Assembly (NCBI RefSeq): GCF_028688295.1
Contig: NZ_JAQTYM010000010.1
Span: forward strand, 1 to 42,614
Source: Sulfuricurvum sp.
GTDB taxonomy: Bacteria; Campylobacterota; Campylobacteria; Campylobacterales; Sulfurimonadaceae
DNA length: 42,614 nt
Reading direction: 5' to 3'
In this document: positions 33,220 to 42,614 of the stretch, piece by piece
Layout of the letters: each line of letters begins with the position of its first letter
How positions within the stretch are numbered: position 1 is the first letter of the stretch
The notes under the pieces: generated by a model
The model's input: only the letters and a program-made list of their open reading frames with translations
Database searches by the model: none
Told to the model about the DNA's origin: nothing
Program-made: the position numbers and the translations under genes

Positions 33220-36200
33220 TTAGCCGTAGATGAAATCAGCTACAGTAATGTTGGTTGCTTCAACACCTAAAAGAGTAATAGTGTCATTCGTACCGGTGGC
33301 TAATGTAATGAGTGTATTATCTCCTACTTGTGCAATAGAAGTAATATAGGTGCTGAAATCACCGCCACTCAAGGCATCACCCGCAGTACCACTGGTGCCA
33401 CTGAGTGCAATTTTATCTTTAGTATCGGCAAAATTATAAACTTTGTCAGCACCGCTCATTCCATCAGCGCTGCTAAAGACAAAAATATCATTGCCGGCAG
33501 ATCCGTACAATGTATCGGCACCTTTACCCCCGATAAGTGTTATCCCTGATGTACCAGCAGTAAATGTCATTGTCGATGCATTGATAGTCACCCCGGTTTC
33601 AACAAGCGACGCATCTACTTTAGTTAATCCTGATACTTTTGCTTTTGCACCTAAAGTAACCACTTGACCTGCAAAATTTCCAATTTTAAGCGTTTCGACA
33701 CCGGTGACTTTTGTAAAATCAGTATCGATAATGGTTGCTTTATCGGTGATTTCTATCACATCACTACCACCTGCTCCCGTAACCGTATCTGCCAAATCAA
33801 ACGTTGCATTTTTAAATTTGAACGTATCGGCACCCGCACCACCTATCAACGTCATCGTTTTATTGGTTGTCATAGCGTTATTAATCGTCACACTTCCTGC
33901 AGCCGACCCATCAACTTTCAAAATACCCGCAGCAGTTGCTTTAACACCGAGTTCTACCGTTTGTGCAGCATCTGTCGAAGCTAATTTAATATTCTCTGTT
34001 GTTTTAATAAGGGTAAACTGAGTATCTGCCAGTGTAACGGCATCAGTCATCCAAAGCGTATCACTGCCTAAGTTTCCAATCACTGAATCACTTGCATCCA
34101 AATCTGCCATTGCAAATTTGAATATATCATCACCGGCACCACCATCAATCGTATCGTTACCGGTACCCGAAGTGATTGTATCGTTACCTGCGCCAGTGAC
34201 GATATTATCGTTTCCTGCACCCGATTCGATTGTATCATTGCCGCCACCGGAGGTAATTACATCATCTCCAGCACCTGTTTTGATCGTATCTGCACCACCA
34301 CCTGATGTAACCGTCAAATCTATTGAGGCATATACGCTGGCATCGAGCGTCAATGCGGTCGTGGTCAATTTAGAGCCATCAATCGTATCGATTTTTGCTT
34401 TATCTTCAGCATTGGTTGTACCAAGAGTAAGATTATATGCGGCACCTACATTCAAAACTATTTTTTCAACATCAGTAATACCGGCAAAAGCACTATCCAC
34501 CAAAGTAGTCGCTCCTGAAAGTTGTAAAATATCCGTTCCAACTCCTCCGACGATCGTATCACTTCCGTTCAGATCGCTACCTTTCATAACAAACGTGTCT
34601 GCTGCCGAGCCACCGTTAAGGGTCAAATTAGCACTACCCATAGCTGCAGTATCAATTTTCATCGCATTAGTCAATGATGATGCTTCAACCGTTCTGATCC
34701 CTGCAGCAGTTGCCCAGATACCTAAAGTGACTATTTGTCCGGCAAAATTATTAACTTTTAGAGTCTCTACACCCGTTGTTTTTTTGAAATCAGTATCAAT
34801 GATGGTTGCTTTGTCCGTAATTTCAACAACATCGTTTCCACCTGCGCCAGTAACCGTATCCGCCAAATCTAATGTTGCATTTTTAAATTTGAACGTATCG
34901 GCACCCGCCCCACCGATAAATGTCATTGCTTTATTGGTAGTCATAGCGTTATCAATTGTCACACTTCCGGTAAGTGAAGCATCCACCTTAATGATTCCAG
35001 CCGTAGTTGCTTTAGCTCCAATTGTTACCGATTGTGTTGCATCAGTAGAGTTTAGCTTGACGACTTCAACCCCTTTTACTTTTGTAAATTGGTTATCATC
35101 AATCGCTGCAGCATCTGTAATACTTAGAGTATCCTCTCCAAGTCCACCATCGATCGTTGAAGCGTAGGTTGACGATAGATTCGCATTGGTGATGGACATT
35201 GTGTCAGCTCCAGCCCCTGCTATAATATTATGATCTTGGTCACCCATTACAAGTGTCTCATCTCCAGCACCTCCATTAAAAGTAACCGTTTTGGTCATTC
35301 CAGAAATATCATATGTCGAAGCGTTACCGGCAACAGAAAGTTTTGCATCAATGGTGCGTTGTGTTTGCAATGTACTTGCGAATGCTTCTGATGTTTGTGC
35401 GGATAGAGTCGCACTGTTATTGCCGACAGCAAATTTGATCACTTCGACATTGGTGACATTGGTAAGAGCCGCATCTAAAACGGTACCGGCATTTGTAAAT
35501 TGGAGAGTATCCAAGGTAGTACCTGTACCAAGATTAATCGTATCAGCAGAAGTTAATGACCCTATAGCAACCGTTACCGTATCAGCATACGTTCCGGTTG
35601 TCACATTATCGGCTTGAGCACCCAATTGAACCGTAACCCCTTTCAACATGCCTGAGCTATCGATGGTATTTGCTGCCGTTGTTTCACTCAAATCAACGGT
35701 AGTAATCCCTGCTGCAAGTGCTTTAGCTCCTAATGTTACCGAACCACCGGTAGAGAGTTTAAGTACCTCGACCCCTGTGATTTTACTAGTTCCGAAATTG
35801 ATATCGAAAATGGTCGCTGCGTCAGCGATTTTGATTGTATCTGCCCCTGTCCCGGCTGTAATGGTGTGTGTACCGTCAAACTGCATATCATTGAGGACAA
35901 TCGTTTCATTTCCTGCCCCTGATTTGAATACAATCGTTTTGGCTTGAGCATACCCATCAAGATTATAAACAGAGTTATCTCCGCTGAGAGAAGCCAATGC
36001 ATCCAAAGTTGCTGTACTAAATTTTGCTGCTGCAATTGCCCCTAAAGTGACTGTATTATCACCTTTAGCAAATTTTAATGAAGCAAATCCTGAGATATTA
36101 GCAAAATGGCTATCAAGAACCGTTCCACCTTCGATATAACTCAAGGTTGTAAGTGCCATGTCAGTAGCATTTGCCGTTACAGCACTGTTGGCTTGAGAAG

Positions 36201-39200
36201 CATCAACCGTTAAGATTCCTGCTTTTTTTGCAAGTGCTCCAAATACTGCACTACCGCCATCACTTGCGAATTTAAATATTTCTACAGCAGTTGTTTTACC
36301 AAAATCATCATCCACAACATTAGCAGTTGTCATCATTTCTAATGTATCTATACCGGTAGATCCAGCGATGGTTGTTAAATTCGTTCCAACATCAGAATCA
36401 AATGCTTCGTATGCAAGTCGGAACGTATCATTAACTGTTCCTCCTTTAAAAGTACCACCTTGTTTGTTACTCAAAATACTCAACGAACCTGTATACCCTG
36501 CTGTATTCAATATCACATTAATAGGATCAATATCCCATAAATCGATCGTCGTAATTCCTGCAGCTTTAGCATATGTCCCAAGTGAAATCGTTTGGTTAGC
36601 AACATTTGTGGTCAATTTAATAACTTCTACCCCTTTAACCCCTGTAAACATTGTGTCAGTTATCGATGCAGCATCGGTAATTAAAAGGGTGTCCGTCCCG
36701 CTAGAATCAATAATTTTATCGTTTTGTGTCAAATTGAAACTCGAGAATGCATAGTTATCATTTCCACTGCCTCCGACTAAAATATCATTTCCGCTTCCAG
36801 CAGTAATGGTATCGTTACCACTGCCTCCATAAATAGAGATATTGCCAGTAAATGCACTGCCATTGACGGTTAATGCAGAACTAGAGTCTTGTCCTTGAAT
36901 CGTTGTTATCCCTGCAATGAGTGCTTTCTCTGTTAATGTAACTGAATTGACACCATTAGCTAGTTTAATGGTTTCAATCGATGTCAACCCTTCAAACTGG
37001 GTATCTCCGATTGCACCGGCAGTCGTAAATTCTACTATATCGATACCCGCTTCTCCATCAATATTATCCATTACATCTAAATTAGCAATTGATACTTTGA
37101 TCGTATCGTTTCCGATTCCTCCGGTGAGAGTATCATTTCCTCCGCCAATACTGATGATATCATTTCCGGCTCCGCCGGAGATTGTATCGTTATAAACTCC
37201 ACTGTTGGTTGTTATTGTATCAATTCCTGCACCACCTGTAACATTGAGACCACTCGCCATTGTAGATGTTACTGTCGTTGCATAAGTTGTCGATACAACT
37301 TTGGATAAATCGACAGTCGTAATCCCTTTTGCTAGGGCATTAGCACCTAAAATAACCGATTGTGCAGAATAATTACTTAAAGCAAGGATTTCAAAATCTG
37401 CATTAGCATCAAAATCACCAATAAAGGCATCGTTTATAATGGCTAAATCAGAGAACAAAAGGGTGTCGTTTCCGTCTCCCGCTTTTAAGACATCATTGCT
37501 GTCTAAAAATGCCTTACGAACAACAAACGTATCATCCCCTGCTCCCGATTGGATATTGAAATTTTGATTGACCGTCATCGCAGCTGTATTTATCGAGACT
37601 GAATTTGTTCCTGTTAATCCTGCTGCATTGATATTGACAATTCCTTTGGCTTGGGCTTTTACCCCCAATACAAGTGACTGTGATGCAAAATCGTTTAATT
37701 TGATCGTTTCAATTCCATTGATATTTGACCAAGCCGCATCGATAAGATTAGCGCCATCGGTGATCTCAAGAATATCCGTTCCAAGACCGCCATCAATTTT
37801 ATCATTTGCATCAAATCCAACACTGGCTATTTTGATCGTATCATTACCATCTCCGGCAGTAATTACATTAGTACCTTTAGATGCCAAAAGGGTATCATTT
37901 CCACTTCCCCCTATAATATTCAACGCAATCGTTGCTTCAGAAGCATTTACCGTTACACCGGATGTGACCAATGAAGCATCAACAGTTTTAAGCCCTACCC
38001 CTGTCACAGAAGCTTTTACTCCTACCGAGATCGTTTGTGAAGCGAAATCACCCACTTTAAGTGTTTCGAGATTGGTGATACCGGTAAAATCATCATCCAC
38101 AACTGTTGCTGCATCGATAATATGTAAAATATCGGTTCCTGCTCCTCCGTCAAAATTATCAAAAGAGGTTAAATCAGACGATTGTAATTGAATGGTATCA
38201 TTACCTAATCCACCTAGAATCGTATCATTTGAGGTACCAAGTTTAAAGATATCGTTACCTGCACCCCCTTTGAGTGTGACAGAACTACTCATCGTTGAGG
38301 TATCGATCGTAACACCGAATGTTGTTGTCGTTACCCCTGTTGCATCTACCGAATTAACACCTGCCAACCGTCCATTAGTACCTAAAGTAACCACTTGAGA
38401 CCCAAAGTTGGAAAGTTTGAGAGTTTCAATGCCACTGATATTAGTAAAATCAGCATCGATAATCTCATTGGCACCAACTGAAGCTGTGGTGACAAGTAGT
38501 ATATCACTTCCTAATCCACCACTGATCGAATCTGCAGATGTCAAATTTGCCGCTGCTATTTTAATAGTATCGGCTCCACTGCCTGCACTCACTGTGGAGA
38601 CACCGCTTCCTAGAGTAATCGTATCATCATTCAAAGATGTCTTAATTTCGACATTTCCGATCATCAATGACGTATCGATGATGGCTTTATTCGTTCCAGT
38701 TAGCGCTGAAGCATCAACGGTTACGATCCCCGCTGCATCAGCTTTAGCTCCAAGAGTCACGTTGGAAGTTCCCAAGATATCACTGACTTTCAAAGTCTCG
38801 ACATTGGTTACTGCACTGAATTTAACATCGGTAATGGTTGCTAAATCGGTAATCAGGATCGTATCAGTTCCGCTTCCTCCATCAATCACATCCCCTGTAA
38901 ATGCCGCAGTTTTTATCTCAATGGTATCATCACCGCCTCCCGCTTCGATCGTATCAACGGCTGTCGTAAATCCAGCTTTAATCGTATCATTCCCTGAACC
39001 GGTTTTGACACTCATACCACTCATCGCAGTAACATCAACACTTACCGCATTAGCACCGGAGAGAGATGTTGCATCGATCGTTTTTAATCCAGCAACTTTT
39101 GCTTTTGCACCTACAACGACCGATTGGGCATCAAAATCGGAGAGTTTCAACGTTTCTAAGGCACTTACAAGAGTGAAATCATTATCTTCAACTGCATTTG

Positions 39201-42200
39201 CACCACTTGAAGCTGATGCAATATGGATGGTATCGATCCCTACGCCGGCTTGAATCGTATCGTCTGCTGTAAAATCCACGGCTCTCATTTTAACCGTATC
39301 ATCCCCTTTACCACCGATCACACTTATAATCTTATCCACAGTCGCCGTAGAGAAATCAGTAGTTGAACGATTCCCTGCAGTTAGCAACGAAGCATCTATA
39401 CTCAATATTCCATTGCCTAACGCTACATCCCCAAGTACAATCGTCTGACGGTCAAAATCAGAAAGTCTTATCCCCTCAACATTACTCACATTGGTAAAAC
39501 TCGCATCCGCTAATGAGACCGAATCAGTAAACATAAGAGTATCATCGGTACTAGCACCACCATCAATCTCATCATCAAGTGTAAATTGGGCACCGGAAAC
39601 TTTGATGGTATCATTACCCTCTCCGGTAGAAATCGTGTCTTTACCTTTACCCATAGTTACAGTATCGTATCCGGTTCCGGTAGTAATCGTCATGTCGTTC
39701 GTCATCAAAGAGGCATCGATCACTGCTTTTTTAGCGGTTGCACTACTTGCACCATTTAAAGCAGAAGCATCAATCTCATTCAGCCCGCTGTTTTTTGCAT
39801 ACAATCCCAACGTAACCGTTTTATCTTTGGTGTTATCGAGCAATACCATTTTTTCAACGCCGGAAACCTTGGTAAACATTTCATCAGTTATACTTAGCGC
39901 TTCAGCTACATTGAGAGTATCACTGTCTGCACCCAAATTAATGGTATCGTCTTTGGTCCAAGAGGTATTATTGATCGTTAATACATCATCACCCTCACCC
40001 AAGACATAACTATCAACGCCCTTACCGGCCGTAACACTCTCATCTCCTGCACCGCCAATAATATTCATTGATGTTGTAAAGCCTGAAACATCTATTGTTA
40101 CTGTTTTCGTAGTAGCAACCAATGAAGTATCGATTGTATTCAGCCCACTAGTCATAGCTGTCGTTGCCGTAGAGAGGTCGATAGTATGTCCGGTTACATC
40201 GGCAACTTTTAATACTTCGATTCCACTAATATGGGTTCCGAAAAATGTACTGTCGATACTTTGAGCGGTTGTATCGGTCAATTCCAACGTATCTTTACCC
40301 ACTCCCCCTTTAATAGAATCAGTATTGTCGATATCTGATACAGCACCAAATTGGATCAAATCATCGCCTGATCCGGAATCAATCGTATAGATTGATCCGC
40401 TTCCGGCGATAATCGTATCATTGCCATTTCCGGTTTTGATTGTTAAATCTGTAACCATAGCTGTTGCATCGACGGTTACTTTATTGGTACCGATCAATGC
40501 CGTGGCATCGATAGTCGTCAATGCCGCATCGGCTTTCAGAGTCAATGCCTGATCTGCCGCATTTGATAGTTTATACGTTTCAATGTTGCTTACACCACCT
40601 AAAATGGCATTGTCCGTAATCGAAATCGCAGAGGTAAATTCTAAAACGTCATTATCCGCTTCACCATTTATTAAATCAGTCGCACTCAAACGATCGCCTG
40701 CAATACGGATCGTATCATCACCGGCTCCCGTTTTAATATCATCACTAGTACCGCTTCCCATTACAACGGTATCACTTCCACCTTTGGTTGCTACTGTAAA
40801 ATCAGTAGTCATTGCTGAGAGGTCTAAGCGGATTTTTGCCGTGGTAACATCTGTAGTATCAATACTGGTAATACCCGCTGCAATAGCATTGGTTCCTAAT
40901 GTATAATCTTGATCTGCATTGGCAAGCTTCAAGATTTCAATACTGGTTTTATTAACAAACACATCATCATAGACAATTCCGGTCCCTTTTAGAGAAAGAA
41001 TATCATCTCCGTCTCCTCCGGTAATCGTATCATTGGCACTCAAATGTCCTGCCTTCATCTCGATCGTATCGGCGGCACTTCCTCCTACAACAGTAATACC
41101 CATTCCAATATCAGACTGAGCCTCCCATTTCACCGTTAATGCCGATGTAGAAGACGAACCATCAACACTATAAACAGCTGCTGTATAAGCTAAATCACCT
41201 AAGGTTACACTATTAGCACCATTTGAAAGAATGATTTTTTCTAAACCGGTTACCTGCGTAAAATCAGAATCCACCAACGTCGCCGCTTGGAGCATTTCTA
41301 GCGTATCGACACCACTACCAAATTTAATCAAATCTGCAGAATCTAAACGTAAATTCTTTGCTTTTAGGATGTCATCACCTGCGCCTAGATCAACACTATC
41401 ATTTCCTGATCCAAGGGTAAGAATATCAGCACCACCGACCGTATTTAAGATAAGATCGTTAGCCATAAGATCTGCATCAATCGTAACTTTATCTCCGGCG
41501 TTCAAATTTGTTTTTGCATCAATCGTTAAGTCTGAACTATATGCATTTAAGGTAAGAAGTTGATCATTACCAACGGCTAGTTTAATTTTTTCGACACTGC
41601 TTAACCCACTGAAAATATCGCCATCTGTGCTGCTGATAGTAGTAGTAAATTCAAGTGTATCCGTATTGGTACCGCCATTGATTACATCATTTACTGTAAG
41701 ATGAGCTGATTTAATTTTAATGATATCAGCACCAGCACTTCCGGTCAACGTATAATCGCCATCAACAGCAGCCGTCGAAAAATCAAATGTTGTGGCATAC
41801 CCTCCGTTCGTATTACCACTAGCATCAATTGTCGTTATCCCTGCTTCTTTAGCCTCTGCCGAAAATGTTACCACATTAGCACCGGCAGTGTTCGTCACTT
41901 TTAAGGTTTTAATATCAGTAACATTTGTAAATGCAACATCATTTATTGTATTCGTACCCGATAAAGCAACAATTTCGAGAATATCATCACCATTGCCGCC
42001 ATCAACAACATCTCCACTGGTTAGTTCACCGGATTTAAAACGGATTAAATCATTACCTGTACCGGTTGTAATGGTCATATTTGCAGATGACATCGCAATC
42101 GTATCAATGGTGACAACATTGGATATTGCTGCTGCATCAATGGTATCAATAGTGGCTTGACTAGCTTCAGTACCCAAAACAATACTTTGCGCCACGTCTT

Positions 42201-42614
42201 GAGAGAGTTTTAATATTTTAATATTCGTGACACTTGTAAAATCAGTATCCACTAGATCATCTGCTGTCGTAATCTCTAGGGTATTATTACCGCCTCCACC
42301 ATTAATACTATCTGCTGAAGTAAGGTACGTCCCTTTGGTTTTGATCGTGTCATTACCTGCACCCGTAGTGATACTCATCGTTTTATCTGAAGTCATCCCT
42401 TGGATATCGATGGTTACTGCATTCGCTGATGTAACTACTGCCGCCGCATTAATCGTAACGATCCCTGCTGCTGTCCCCTCTGTTCCTAAAATAACGCTTT
42501 GTGCCGCATCTTGAGAAAGTTTGAGTGTCTCAATAAGGCTAACCCCCGTAAAATCACCATCTGTTAACGTATCTGCAGTTGTAATCTCTAAGGTATCGGT
42601 TCCCGCTCCACCAT
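33220..42614 (-). CDS. Giant repeat-rich RTX/S-layer-like secreted protein (5' end off the window)
   Basis: At least 3,130 residues; the frame stays open to the window edge, and the repeats continue upstream of the first ATG (42396), so that ATG is not the start. I count about 27 units of about 100-120 residues, of the form VTGVETLKLSNFAxQxVTLGxKAxAAGI, then TIDAS..TIDxSAM, then TIxGGxGNDTIxxxxxxLTSADxIxGGxGxDTLEITD. Nearly every unit has one or two RTX-like GGxGxD calcium motifs. The C-terminus (about the last 110 residues) has GGKGADTLYGSAGNDIFVF, then DKVYNFADTKDKIALSG, then a Leu/Ile-rich end ADFIYG. This resembles a type I secretion signal region. No cysteine-rich or catalytic domain is seen. 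It is likely an adhesin, S-layer or extracellular matrix protein. Confidence 0.9.
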   Translation of the reverse strand, partial: GGAGTDTLEITTADTLTDGDFTGVSLIETLKLSQDAAQSVILGTEGTAAGIVTINAAAVVTSANAVTIDIQGMTSDKTMSITTGAGNDTIKTKGTYLTSADSINGGGGNNTLEITTADDLVDTDFTSVTNIKILKLSQDVAQSIVLGTEASQATIDTIDAAAISNVVTIDTIAMSSANMTITTGTGNDLIRFKSGELTSGDVVDGGNGDDILEIVALSGTNTINDVAFTNVTDIKTLKVTNTAGANVVTFSAEAKEAGITTIDASGNTNGGYATTFDFSTAAVDGDYTLTGSAGADIIKIKSAHLTVNDVINGGTNTDTLEFTTTISSTDGDIFSGLSSVEKIKLAVGNDQLLTLNAYSSDLTIDAKTNLNAGDKVTIDADLMANDLILNTVGGADILTLGSGNDSVDLGAGDDILKAKNLRLDSADLIKFGSGVDTLEMLQAATLVDSDFTQVTGLEKIILSNGANSVTLGDLAYTAAVYSVDGSSSTSALTVKWEAQSDIGMGITVVGGSAADTIEMKAGHLSANDTITGGDGDDILSLKGTGIVYDDVFVNKTSIEILKLANADQDYTLGTNAIAAGITSIDTTDVTTAKIRLDLSAMTTDFTVATKGGSDTVVMGSGTSDDIKTGAGDDTIRIAGDRLSATDLINGEADNDVLEFTSAISITDNAILGGVSNIETYKLSNAADQALTLKADAALTTIDATALIGTNKVTVDATAMVTDLTIKTGNGNDTIIAGSGSIYTIDSGSGDDLIQFGAVSDIDNTDSIKGGVGKDTLELTDTTAQSIDSTFFGTHISGIEVLKVADVTGHTIDLSTATTAMTSGLNTIDTSLVATTKTVTIDVSGFTTSMNIIGGAGDESVTAGKGVDSYVLGEGDDVLTINNTSWTKDDTINLGADSDTLNVAEALSITDEMFTKVSGVEKMVLLDNTKDKTVTLGLYAKNSGLNEIDASALNGASSATAKKAVIDASLMTNDMTITTGTGYDTVTMGKGKDTISTGEGNDTIKVSGAQFTLDDEIDGGASTDDTLMFTDSVSLADASFTNVSNVEGIRLSDFDRQTIVLGDVALGNGILSIDASLLTAGNRSTTDFSTATVDKIISVIGGKGDDTVKMRAVDFTADDTIQAGVGIDTIHIASASSGANAVEDNDFTLVSALETLKLSDFDAQSVVVGAKAKVAGLKTIDATSLSGANAVSVDVTAMSGMSVKTGSGNDTIKAGFTTAVDTIEAGGGDDTIEIKTAAFTGDVIDGGSGTDTILITDLATITDVKFSAVTNVETLKVSDILGTSNVTLGAKADAAGIVTVDASALTGTNKAIIDTSLMIGNVEIKTSLNDDTITLGSGVSTVSAGSGADTIKIAAANLTSADSISGGLGSDILLVTTASVGANEIIDADFTNISGIETLKLSNFGSQVVTLGTNGRLAGVNSVDATGVTTTTFGVTIDTSTMSSSVTLKGGAGNDIFKLGTSNDTILGGLGNDTIQLQSSDLTSFDNFDGGAGTDILHIIDAATVVDDDFTGITNLETLKVGDFASQTISVGVKASVTGVGLKTVDASLVTSGVTVNASEATIALNIIGGSGNDTLLASKGTNVITAGDGNDTIKIASVGFDANDKIDGGLGTDILEITDGANLIDAAWSNINGIETIKLNDFASQSLVLGVKAQAKGIVNINAAGLTGTNSVSINTAAMTVNQNFNIQSGAGDDTFVVRKAFLDSNDVLKAGDGNDTLLFSDLAIINDAFIGDFDANADFEILALSNYSAQSVILGANALAKGITTVDLSKVVSTTYATTVTSTMASGLNVTGGAGIDTITTNSGVYNDTISGGAGNDIISIGGGNDTLTGGIGNDTIKVSIANLDVMDNIDGEAGIDIVEFTTAGAIGDTQFEGLTSIETIKLANGVNSVTLTEKALIAGITTIQGQDSSSALTVNGSAFTGNISIYGGSGNDTITAGSGNDILVGGSGNDNYAFSSFNLTQNDKIIDSSGTDTLLITDAASITDTMFTGVKGVEVIKLTTNVANQTISLGTYAKAAGITTIDLWDIDPINVILNTAGYTGSLSILSNKQGGTFKGGTVNDTFRLAYEAFDSDVGTNLTTIAGSTGIDTLEMMTTANVVDDDFGKTTAVEIFKFASDGGSAVFGALAKKAGILTVDASQANSAVTANATDMALTTLSYIEGGTVLDSHFANISGFASLKFAKGDNTVTLGAIAAAKFSTATLDALASLSGDNSVYNLDGYAQAKTIVFKSGAGNETIVLNDMQFDGTHTITAGTGADTIKIADAATIFDINFGTSKITGVEVLKLSTGGSVTLGAKALAAGITTVDLSETTAANTIDSSGMLKGVTVQLGAQADNVTTGTYADTVTVAIGSLTSADTINLGTGTTLDTLQFTNAGTVLDAALTNVTNVEVIKFAVGNNSATLSAQTSEAFASTLQTQRTIDAKLSVAGNASTYDISGMTKTVTFNGGAGDETLVMGDQDHNIIAGAGADTMSITNANLSSTYASTIDGGLGEDTLSITDAAAIDDNQFTKVKGVEVVKLNSTDATQSVTIGAKATTAGIIKVDASLTGSVTIDNAMTTNKAMTFIGGAGADTFKFKNATLDLADTVTGAGGNDVVEITDKATIIDTDFKKTTGVETLKVNNFAGQIVTLGIWATAAGIRTVEASSLTNAMKIDTAAMGSANLTLNGGSAADTFVMKGSDLNGSDTIVGGVGTDILQLSGATTLVDSAFAGITDVEKIVLNVGAAYNLTLGTTNAEDKAKIDTIDGSKLTTTALTLDASVYASIDLTVTSGGGADTIKTGAGDDVITSGGGNDTIESGAGNDNIVTGAGNDTITSGTGNDTIDGGAGDDIFKFAMADLDASDSVIGNLGSDTLWMTDAVTLADTQFTLIKTTENIKLASTDAAQTVELGVKATAAGILKVDGSAAGSVTINNAMTTNKTMTLIGGAGADTFKFKNATFDLADTVTGAGGSDVIEITDKATIIDTDFTKVTGVETLKIGNFAGQVVTLGAKAKVSGLTKVDASLVETGVTINASTMTFTAGTSGITLIGGKGADTLYGSAGNDIFVFSSADGMSGADKVYNFADTKDKIALSGTSGTAGDALSGGDFSTYITSIAQVGDNTLITLATGTNDTITLLGVEATNITVADFIYG
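33652..35022 (-). repeat. Recently duplicated repeat units in the giant gene
   Basis: The unit at about 33652-33955 and the unit at about 34727-35022 are nearly identical over about 100 residues. AMTTNKxMTxIGGAGADTFKFKNAT and then DLADTVTGAGG-DV are shared, with long identical DNA runs such as the 35 bases ending at 33828. Other units share only a consensus. Two different units lie between them, so the copy is not a simple adjacent tandem. Confidence 0.85.
34114..34302 (-). repeat. Array of seven consecutive RTX nonapeptides
   Basis: Within one unit of the giant protein seven 9-residue motifs follow without a break, from GGGADTIKT through GAGDDVITS and GAGNDTITS to GAGDDIFKF (189 bases). This is the classical calcium-binding parallel beta-roll. 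It lies near the C-terminus, where RTX blocks sit next to type I secretion signals. Confidence 0.9.

Noticed and set aside
34118-35167. 349-codon plus-strand ORF, and many others across 33328-42514, opposite the giant gene
   Set aside because: They are antisense shadows of a repetitive coding sequence with few stop-generating codons. They are Pro/Ser/Val-rich and monotonous, lack ribosome binding sites, and break wherever the sense repeat changes.
42396-42396. ATG as the true start of the giant protein
   Set aside because: The same frame continues to the window edge with the same repeat pattern (GGAGTDTLEITT, then IETLKLSQDAAQS), so the gene extends further upstream.
1-42614. CRISPR array, tRNA, rRNA, intact insertion sequence or phage integrase
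   Set aside because: No regularly spaced direct repeats, no tRNA cloverleaf or rRNA segments and no transposase or integrase ORFs were seen. The only mobile trace is a GGGGACAGG-type motif at 16747-16756.

Overview
The window looks like chromosomal DNA of a Campylobacterota (Epsilonproteobacteria) member, most likely a free-living sulfur-oxidising relative of Sulfuricurvum or Sulfurimonas. This is an inference from gene content and order: a desulforubrerythrin of the Campylobacter Rrc type, rsmH followed by an ftsL-like gene away from the rest of the division cluster, a ppiD-ftsA-ftsZ block, T-rich extended -10 promoters and dense overlapping operons. No RNA gene or marker here fixes the genus.

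Region 1 (1-4815, minus strand) is a tightly overlapping operon. It holds a secreted hypothetical protein, a long-chain polyprenyl diphosphate synthase, hemA, proS and an fxsA-like gene that runs off the window. Stops and starts overlap by 1 or 4 bases throughout. Two TATAAT boxes with a 7-bp inverted repeat lie upstream. Region 2 (4826-9173, minus) is rsmH, a small FtsL-like protein and an RND transporter that has no adaptor gene nearby. Region 3 (9222-11099) is a class II aldolase-fold protein that has lost its metal ligands, convergent with bioA. Region 4 (11218-15552, plus) is a PpiD-like foldase, ftsA (TTG start), ftsZ and a J-domain protein.

Region 5 (15588-19570) separates housekeeping blocks and is visibly AT-rich in part. 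It starts with a compact promoter-hairpin-terminator unit that may encode a small RNA. Then come RhuM, an Mrr-like PD-(D/E)XK nuclease, and two Cys-rich Sel1-repeat proteins (one exported, one membrane-anchored), closed by a pair of palindromic intergenic repeats. It reads as an accessory or defence-type island.

Region 6 (19577-23173, minus) holds an MlaF-like ATPase, a DUF4149-like membrane protein, prmC, an M48 (Ste24-like) protease and a small membrane protein. Region 7 (23291-26969, minus) is an iron/heme-type uptake operon with a Fur-box-like site upstream: an OprD-like porin, a HemP-like gene carrying an apparent single-base frameshift and not recognisable as one intact ORF, and a TonB-dependent receptor. 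Divergent from it are desulforubrerythrin and a 51-residue CxxC protein, with a periplasmic two-domain rhodanese converging on them.

Region 8 (28840-33165, plus) is a TolC/MacA/MacB tripartite exporter in which MacB is split into separate ATPase and permease genes. Region 9 (33220-42614, minus, open at the window edge) is a giant secreted protein of at least 3,130 residues. It consists of about 27 degenerate units of roughly 100-120 residues, nearly all carrying RTX-type GGxGxD calcium motifs, and ends in a type I secretion-like C-terminus. The giant protein, the island, the broken hemP and the small RNA candidate are the most noteworthy elements.
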